Positions 5,824 to 11,492 of a DNA stretch of 11,492 nt are shown here, piece after piece. The notes under the pieces were generated by a model that made no database searches, was not told the DNA's origin, and saw only the letters and a list, made by a program, of their open reading frames with translations. Source of the stretch: Armatimonadota bacterium (GTDB taxonomy: Bacteria > Armatimonadota > Armatimonadia > Armatimonadales > Armatimonadaceae); the NCBI GenBank assembly GCA_014381035.1, contig JACMIS010000048.1, positions 1-11,492 on the forward strand. Direction: 5' to 3'. Both the position numbers and the translations under genes were made by a program. Numbering within the stretch: position 1 is the stretch's first letter; every line of letters starts with the position of its first letter.

Positions 5824-8800
5824 TTAACGTGCGGTCGTTATCGGTCGTTTGGCGGTGGCTATTTCGCCGTCTTCACCCCGAGCCATCAGTTCCACAATGT
5901 ACGAACCCGCGGGCAGTCGGTTGCCGTCTTGCGAACGCCCGTTCCATTGCAAACGAACATTTTCGTTGGTAGTGACGGCACGCCCGGCGGCAAGGTTGCT
6001 AACCGTTTTCCCGGACTGGGTGACGATTCTGGCTTCCACCTGGGCGTCCGCCGTGGTCTTGAACGAGAGCGAATAGTTCGCGCCACCGTTCGGCCCGCGG
6101 CTGCCTTCGTCCTTGAAACGAACACTGGTGAACGCCAGCGGTTGGGTCTTTCCCCGATCCGCCGTGATCACAAAGCGGCTCTTTGTCCGCGCCGACACGT
6201 TCAGGACCAGAGACGACGTGCTACGCATCGCGGTTTTCCGTCCGGTCGCCTTGTCGGTCAATGTCAGGTTCACGGTCTTCGGAAGACGGGATAGATTCGG
6301 CCACGCCAGCGATACGGGACCGTCGCGGTCGGATTCGACTTCGAGAACCCATTCCTTCTTACCGCCCGGTGCTTTCAGGTCTTGCGCGAAGGCACGGGTT
6401 TTGCCGCTCTTCACTTCGTGCAGGATAGAGACCGAAACGTAATCGTTCATTACCGGAGGCGGTTTCGGCAGGTCACGGGTATCGTCGCCGTCTTTCGCGT
6501 TCGGCGACACCCCGAGAAGGGTCATGCTATCGTTCGCCGTATCGGATGCGTTCGGTCCGACCCGCTTCGCGATCAACTGCATTTTCCAGTTTTGCGCGGT
6601 CTGCGTCGTCGGGAACGCCCGCCCGGACTCGATAGCCCCTACTTTCCGCTTTCGTGTCGGATCCTGGGTCACCGGAATGCTACCATCGGGAGCGGGAATC
6701 AAAGCCGATTGTTTTTGTGAGGGAGTCGCAATACGCAGAATCTTGCGATCCTCGACAAACACCCAGTACGCTTGGTATGGTCTCAACTCCTGTGTGAAAT
6801 CTTGGAAGAAGTCATACGCGCGTCGGTCCGGGTTATAAAAGAAGATTCCTCCCCGCACCAACCCGCTCTGTACCGCATCCGGGAAATAGGTCAGGTTCAA
6901 GTCGGCATCGGGATCGTTGTTGTCAATATCAGCCAGACTGATGAACGACACCGGAACGCCATAGACCCACGGATTTGTGATCATGTTCCAGCCACGCTCC
7001 AGCACCTTCTGGAAGTACTGAACACGCGTGCCGGGTTGAAGCGGGGTCGCCTGTGTATCCGGTCGCGCCCCGTATAAGAAGAGGGTGCGGGCAATCCCCG
7101 GACGGAAGAAATAGCCTTCCCCACGGTCAATCGTCGTGGCGATCTGGTATCTGCCGTTGCCGTCCACCGAATCGGGATCAGGGACCCACCGGTACAAGAT
7201 ATAGTCCGCCGGGTTAGTTCCCTTCGGCACCGATAATCCATCGAAAATCGTGCGTGTATCGTTGTTGTTGGTCAGGGTGCGGTCGAAATCGAACGGGAAG
7301 CCGATCATCTGGTAATACTGATCCGACACGTTGTAGAGCGGTGTCGCCGGGATCGAAATAGGGCGGTTCACGGTGCGGGACAGGGGAGTGATCCCACTGA
7401 CTGTCGCCGTCATTTGATAGAAGTACGTCCCGAAAAGTGCCCCGGTCGGCTCCGCGATCCATTGTGCGACGCGATCCGTGTCGCCGGGAATATCCCCGAC
7501 GTTTTTCGTCGGTGTATCGGGTAGCCCCGTTACAGAACTCGTCGCGAATCGAAGGGCATCCGGCAAGGTCACGCTCATCCGAACGTCCTTGAGGATAACA
7601 TCGAACTGCGACTCCGACAGTTGGCGGTTATACACGCTGCCGTAAATGTCCAGCCGTTGCGGGGAAAGGAACTGGCGCGCCGTGTCGCTAAAGGTCGGGT
7701 TTCCGATCTGTTGCTGGTTGAGAGTGTTCGCTGCGCCGGCATTGTACTGGAACGACTCCTCCGCCTCGGTGCCGATGGCGAAGTCCGCTTCCAACCGGTC
7801 GGTCGAATCACCGTTCCCGTAGTAGGTAATGATTTCCTGGTCCGGTCCGCTACTGGTCGCGCCCGGTCCGACGGTTATAGGCTGGAAGTAAACCGCGACC
7901 GCAACACCGTCCTCGATCTTGTCATAACGGATACCACTACGTTGCGGGGAGAACGGGTTGCCATCGGGATACAGGTTTTCACTGTCGCCAACGTAAACCG
8001 ATGCCGGGAGCGTAGCACCATATTCGTTCAGGATGTGGCGTCCATGGTAAGGTTCCACAATCGAAGTATCGGCTTGATACCGACTCCCGAGTACGTCAAT
8101 CTGCCCGGGTACGTTTCTGGCGATAGTCCCGTCCGGGTTTTGACCGTATATCTGTGACCGGATCGTCGGTCCCTGACTGGGGTCCGTATAGAAGAAGGCA
8201 GGGTCAACGAGGTTACTACTGGTTCCGGTAGCGAAGTCTACTTTCAGCGACTGCGCCGCACGGTGGTTGACCACGAATTTCAGGTACACGGTATGGGACA
8301 CCGTGTCCTCATTCCGCACTACCCAGCGCATCTGAGCGGTATTGCGAAACAGGCGAACTTCCTGGCGCAAAATACAGTCGTTGCCGATCTCTGCCTCAGA
8401 AAGGAGGAAGTTTCCTCGCGCACTCCGGTTCGGGTCGTTCTGGTTCAGGATCGCATTCGAACGGAATGTCGGCTCGATTATCCAGTTCTCATCGTTTCCG
8501 ACAACCTGGGTAAATGTCCCTCCTGTGACAGTCCCGTTGTTACCAGGCAACCCATCGACAACGGTGGACACGTAGGCGGAATAATCATAGAGCGCGAAGG
8601 CTGGAGCATCCCAGTACCCGGGAAGCGGCCAGACGCCATACCCGGCCGGGATCCCACCGCCGAAGAATCTAAATTGCTGAGAGGTGCCATAATAATCCGA
8701 GTAGTTGAAACCATTTAAGGCTCGCTTGTTGTCGTTCGTGATACGCAAACTGCCGCCCAGATTGCCGAAGGATAGCATTCCCGGCGAGTTGTGGTCGAGA

Positions 8801-9159
8801 GTGATCGCATCCCCGACGAACTGACCTTCATCGTAGCTAACACCAAAGGTGCCATTCACCCCCTGCACTACCGCCATATAAGGGTTGGCAATGTAGTTGA
8901 AGGTGACTCCATTGAAGTCGATAAATGTGGGCGTATTATCGTCAAAGTCGCTGGGCTGTTGTCCGGCAATAAATCCAAGCCGTGCCAGAATAACATCGCC
9001 CGTATCAGGTATCTGGAGACCAGTGGTCTGCGCATGGGCTATGGATCCGCCCCCAAGTATTGCCAGACTGGCAGCAACTACGGCGGCGAAGCGGCGTGTT
9101 CGCCGCGTATGGACCGTATTGATCGGTGATTTTGATAAAAAGTGAGTGATAACGCTCAT
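5824..9159 (-). CDS. Large secreted multidomain beta-protein with C-terminal FlgD-like Ig domain
   Basis: The product has 1111 residues. A long signal peptide starts MSVITHFLSK, carries RRTRR before the hydrophobic core, and is probably cleaved after AHA near 43. Residues about 50-480 form an unrecognised beta-rich region. Within it, residues about 264-298 (RQEVRLFRNTAQMRWVVRNE, then HTVYLKFVVN) look like a beta-sandwich of the kind seen in mutarotase-like folds, though no catalytic set is visible. Residues about 515-605 resemble an Ig-like domain (VTLPDALRF, then the strand TYFYQMTATVSG). Residues about 615-1111 match the C-terminus of the adjacent protease: a QMIGFPF segment, GWNMITNP (about 723-730), YQAYWVF, DLPKPPP (896-902), and a FlgD-type Ig domain with WNGRSQDGNRLPAGSYIVEL (1072-1091). 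FlgD-like C-termini in exported proteins are thought to serve as structural or sorting modules. I would not assign an enzymatic function. The start has an AGGA 14 nt upstream, too far to count as a normal ribosome binding site. Confidence 0.88.
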   Translation of the reverse strand: MSVITHFLSKSPINTVHTRRTRRFAAVVAASLAILGGGSIAHAQTTGLQIPDTGDVILARLGFIAGQQPSDFDDNTPTFIDFNGVTFNYIANPYMAVVQGVNGTFGVSYDEGQFVGDAITLDHNSPGMLSFGNLGGSLRITNDNKRALNGFNYSDYYGTSQQFRFFGGGIPAGYGVWPLPGYWDAPAFALYDYSAYVSTVVDGLPGNNGTVTGGTFTQVVGNDENWIIEPTFRSNAILNQNDPNRSARGNFLLSEAEIGNDCILRQEVRLFRNTAQMRWVVRNEDTVSHTVYLKFVVNHRAAQSLKVDFATGTSSNLVDPAFFYTDPSQGPTIRSQIYGQNPDGTIARNVPGQIDVLGSRYQADTSIVEPYHGRHILNEYGATLPASVYVGDSENLYPDGNPFSPQRSGIRYDKIEDGVAVAVYFQPITVGPGATSSGPDQEIITYYGNGDSTDRLEADFAIGTEAEESFQYNAGAANTLNQQQIGNPTFSDTARQFLSPQRLDIYGSVYNRQLSESQFDVILKDVRMSVTLPDALRFATSSVTGLPDTPTKNVGDIPGDTDRVAQWIAEPTGALFGTYFYQMTATVSGITPLSRTVNRPISIPATPLYNVSDQYYQMIGFPFDFDRTLTNNNDTRTIFDGLSVPKGTNPADYILYRWVPDPDSVDGNGRYQIATTIDRGEGYFFRPGIARTLFLYGARPDTQATPLQPGTRVQYFQKVLERGWNMITNPWVYGVPVSFISLADIDNNDPDADLNLTYFPDAVQSGLVRGGIFFYNPDRRAYDFFQDFTQELRPYQAYWVFVEDRKILRIATPSQKQSALIPAPDGSIPVTQDPTRKRKVGAIESGRAFPTTQTAQNWKMQLIAKRVGPNASDTANDSMTLLGVSPNAKDGDDTRDLPKPPPVMNDYVSVSILHEVKSGKTRAFAQDLKAPGGKKEWVLEVESDRDGPVSLAWPNLSRLPKTVNLTLTDKATGRKTAMRSTSSLVLNVSARTKSRFVITADRGKTQPLAFTSVRFKDEGSRGPNGGANYSLSFKTTADAQVEARIVTQSGKTVSNLAAGRAVTTNENVRLQWNGRSQDGNRLPAGSYIVELMARGEDGEIATAKRPITTAR

Positions 9160-9206
9160 AACTAATTTGCTTGTCCTATTGAAGGCGCGGTTAATCCTGC
9201 GAGAAC

Positions 9207-9239
9207 CGTTCCCGCCGCGCCAGATGGCGCGGCGGAACG
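9207..9239 (-). terminator. GC-rich hairpin after the S8 protease gene
   Basis: CCGCCGCGCC at 9212-9221 and GGCGCGGCGG at 9226-9235 are perfect 10-bp arms around a 4-nt loop. With a single bulged base at 9211 the stem extends by four more pairs to 9207 and 9239. It begins 7 nt past the TAA stop of the protease gene. No T-run follows it on the minus strand. Its position and strength suggest a transcript 3' end between the two large genes. Confidence 0.6.
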
Positions 9240-9246
9240 TATTTTC

Positions 9247-11492
9247 TTACTGTAGATAGGTGATCGGACGCTTCACGGTAGTGGTTTCGCCGTCGTCGGT
9301 ACGTGCCGTGATTTCCAATACATATGGACCCGATGGGACCTCGGAACCTTCACGCGAACGACCGTTCCAGCGTAGTAGCACATCGCCTTGACCTACGGCA
9401 CGTGTCGCGCCGCTCAGCACGTTTACGACTTTGCCGGTCAGGGTTCGCACCGTGGCTTGCACGTCTGCGTCCTGCGACAGTGCGAAGCGTACATTCAGCC
9501 CCTGTCGCTCGGCGCGGCCGCCGCTTGCCATCACCGTCCGGACATTACGGATCTGGAGCGGTCCTGCCGTGTTCTGTGTAGCCAGCGATACAGTGAACAA
9601 GCGGGTTGCTCCGGCTTCCGTGTTCTTATAGGTGTAAGAGGAGCGTGAGTTCATGGACACGATTTTCCCTGTCACCGTGTCTTTCAACGTCAGTTTGCCA
9701 CGAGTGGGTAGATTACGCAACCCGTCCCAGGTCACGGTAACATCGGCATCCTCTTTTCCGGCTCCGACCGCGACAGTCCATTCGGCTTTCTGGCGTCCGG
9801 CTGTCGTCGGGCGTATGTCGTAGGCGTAGGCGGCTTTTCGCCCCCGGCGGTCGGTACCCAGGAAGCGGACATACGCATGGCTCGGTCCGGTGGGTGGCTT
9901 CGGTATGTCGAAGGTATCTTCCCCTTCGCTCGCGCCCCGTGTCTGCCCGAGGTAGTTTTCCGCATCCCGGTCTCCGGCGACGCTCGCCGAAAGACGAACT
10001 TTCCAGCCATCGCCTTGCCCTGCCTTCGCTTCCACTGAACGCGAGATCAATGACTGCGCTGAGCGGGTCGGCGGGATAACCAGTGTAGCGTCTTTCAAAG
10101 CGCGTACCCAGTAAGCACGGAACGGCAAAAGTTGCCCGGAGGGTGCGACACTGTAGTAGTAGCTTCGTGTCGTCACATCCCAACCAACGAGTTGTGCATT
10201 GATAATCTCGGCATCAATCGCTTCGCGCAATGTATAATCACGCACGCCGACCGGTGTCTGCTGGCGAACCGTGACCGCACTCCAGTTGACCGGATACCCG
10301 AACGGTGCCCCGATCAAGTTCCAGCCATTTGCAGGGGTCAGCTCCCCGAATCGGTCCTCAATCCCGTATAAGGGGATGGCTACCGGACTGGCTGTCGGCG
10401 TTCCGGTCGTGTCCAGCACTACCGACTCTGGAATGTCCGCCCAGAAACCGACTCCGATGGGTGCCAACGACGCAGACGGGTTGCCGATAGAGTAGGAAAG
10501 CGGTTCCAACGGCAGGTTCAACCCCCGGATCAAATCTGTCCGCTCATCCTTGTTATGAGTCAAATTATTAAATCGCGCATAACTGTTGTCGTTATTATTG
10601 GATTCGTCATTGGGAAGGAAGCGTCGATATTCATTCGCCAGCGGGTCGTGGCGATAAAGAATAAAGCCTGAATCCAGAGAGAATACCGATTTTTCCGGTT
10701 GTGGGTTCGTCGCATCCGGTTTGAAAGGAATGGAAAACAGTGTCAGACCGATTGGCTGGTTGTAATCGAGCACCTCGAAGAACAAGGTCTGGGTCGAGAT
10801 GATGTTCCGGTATCTCAAAGTAAGCGATGCCTTGTACTTCTCGCGCGGAAGACTGGGAGTCGTGACCGGCAAAGGAAACGCCTTGGTGACGAACGGAGAC
10901 TCGCCACCCACCGGTGCCGGCAGAGCGGAGCCGGTAATCGCCACCGCTGGTTGCGGTGAACCGGGCGTGGTCGCATATTCCAGTTGGTAGGTGAGTGAGC
11001 TATTCCCGCCGCTGCTGATTTCGCGGATCAGGTTGCCGACGCCAGCTATACGCACATCGAACGTCTGCCGACGGAAGTACGTAGTTCCGAGATCACTGGT
11101 GGAAGATCCCAGGATGTCGTTGTCACCGAATCGCTCACCGCCCAGCAAAGTGATACGCGGTTGCAGAGCCTTGGCAACATTCAACAAACCTGCCCCATAG
11201 GCGGAGCGCGATGTGATACGCAGACCGGTAAAAGGGTTCACCTGAGTGGGGTCGGGAAGTGGCGTCGCGGTTTCCGTTAAAATACCCGGTATCTCGGCAG
11301 CGGTTGCTCCCGCCGCCGCAAGCAATGCGACCGCACCCGTCACCTGCGGACATGCCATGGAGGTTCCCACCAGATAAGCGTAGCCCGGAGCCCGGAGTTG
11401 CGCACCACCGTAAAAGTTCGGTGGGAAGGTCCGCGGGAAGGTGGATAGGATCTGCGTTTCGGAGGCGTTCGCGAAACTGCCACCGCCGCCGA
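9247..11492 (-). CDS. Subtilisin-like (S8) serine protease, C-terminal part, with FlgD-like C-terminus
   Basis: The reading frame is open to the window edge (first full codon at 11490), so the N-terminus and the catalytic Asp and His lie outside; 747 residues are visible. GTSMACPQVTG at fragment residues 42-52 is the S8 active-site serine motif, with S44 as the nucleophile. The catalytic domain closes near YGAGLLNVAKAL (about 98-109). A beta-rich stretch follows, then a module shared with the downstream 1111-residue protein: LTLFSIPF (about 249-256), GWNLIGAPF (about 389-397), FRAYWV, DIPKPP (about 528-533), and a FlgD-type Ig domain with LRWNGRSREGSEVPSGPYVL near the end, closing in KRPITYLQ. 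Family members are usually secreted endopeptidases. A signal peptide is expected but lies beyond the window. The gene is followed after 87 bp, including a hairpin, by its C-terminal paralogue, so the pair arose by sharing of this module. Confidence 0.94.
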   Translation of the reverse strand, partial: GGGGSFANASETQILSTFPRTFPPNFYGGAQLRAPGYAYLVGTSMACPQVTGAVALLAAAGATAAEIPGILTETATPLPDPTQVNPFTGLRITSRSAYGAGLLNVAKALQPRITLLGGERFGDNDILGSSTSDLGTTYFRRQTFDVRIAGVGNLIREISSGGNSSLTYQLEYATTPGSPQPAVAITGSALPAPVGGESPFVTKAFPLPVTTPSLPREKYKASLTLRYRNIISTQTLFFEVLDYNQPIGLTLFSIPFKPDATNPQPEKSVFSLDSGFILYRHDPLANEYRRFLPNDESNNNDNSYARFNNLTHNKDERTDLIRGLNLPLEPLSYSIGNPSASLAPIGVGFWADIPESVVLDTTGTPTASPVAIPLYGIEDRFGELTPANGWNLIGAPFGYPVNWSAVTVRQQTPVGVRDYTLREAIDAEIINAQLVGWDVTTRSYYYSVAPSGQLLPFRAYWVRALKDATLVIPPTRSAQSLISRSVEAKAGQGDGWKVRLSASVAGDRDAENYLGQTRGASEGEDTFDIPKPPTGPSHAYVRFLGTDRRGRKAAYAYDIRPTTAGRQKAEWTVAVGAGKEDADVTVTWDGLRNLPTRGKLTLKDTVTGKIVSMNSRSSYTYKNTEAGATRLFTVSLATQNTAGPLQIRNVRTVMASGGRAERQGLNVRFALSQDADVQATVRTLTGKVVNVLSGATRAVGQGDVLLRWNGRSREGSEVPSGPYVLEITARTDDGETTTVKRPITYLQ

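Noticed and set aside
7621..8157. 178-codon open frame on the plus strand
   Set aside because: It lies wholly inside the well-supported 1111-residue gene on the other strand, has no signal or family resemblance, and its length is expected at this base composition.
1..11492. A defence system, CRISPR array, insertion sequence or phage segment
   Set aside because: No spaced identical repeats, transposase, integrase or known defence domains are seen on either strand.

Overview
The window looks like ordinary chromosomal DNA of a diderm (Gram-negative-type) bacterium with moderately high GC. It is rich in exported proteins. All seven genes I accept lie on the minus strand, so they read from high to low coordinates. 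The mix points towards an under-studied phylum such as Armatimonadota: a subtilisin-like protease and a large secreted beta-protein with FlgD-type C-termini, an OstA/LptD-like outer-membrane protein and a Gfo/Idh/MocA dehydrogenase. That placement is an inference from recalled family distribution and was not tested.

In transcription order, the window opens inside a subtilisin-like serine protease (9247-11492, N-terminus missing). Next comes an 1111-residue secreted protein (5824-9159). The two are very different at the N-terminus but share about 500 residues of C-terminal architecture, ending in a FlgD-like Ig domain, so they are paralogous in that part. Each gene is followed within about 7-12 nt of its stop codon by a strong GC-rich hairpin with the same core in its 5' arm. 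Then come a 214-residue secreted protein (5099-5743) and a 694-residue outer-membrane protein (2908-4992) that joins an invasin-type Ig domain to an LptA/OstA-like domain and an LptD-like beta-barrel. The two are separated by 106 bp carrying a tandem heptamer repeat.

Downstream are an S1/P1-type zinc nuclease with a full set of metal ligands (1882-2781), a 310-residue secreted protein of unknown function (774-1706), and the N-terminal 173 residues of a Gfo/Idh/MocA-family oxidoreductase (1-521). The 252-bp gap before the oxidoreductase holds an inverted-repeat pair (639-767) and a short palindrome in its leader.

Six of the seven products have signal peptides or clear extracytoplasmic domains; only the oxidoreductase looks cytoplasmic. 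I see no CRISPR array, tRNA or rRNA gene, transposase or defence system. The most interesting items are the Ig-OstA-barrel fusion, the shared C-terminal module of the two large secreted proteins, and the small repeat and hairpin elements between genes. No intergenic stretch exceeds 300 bp.
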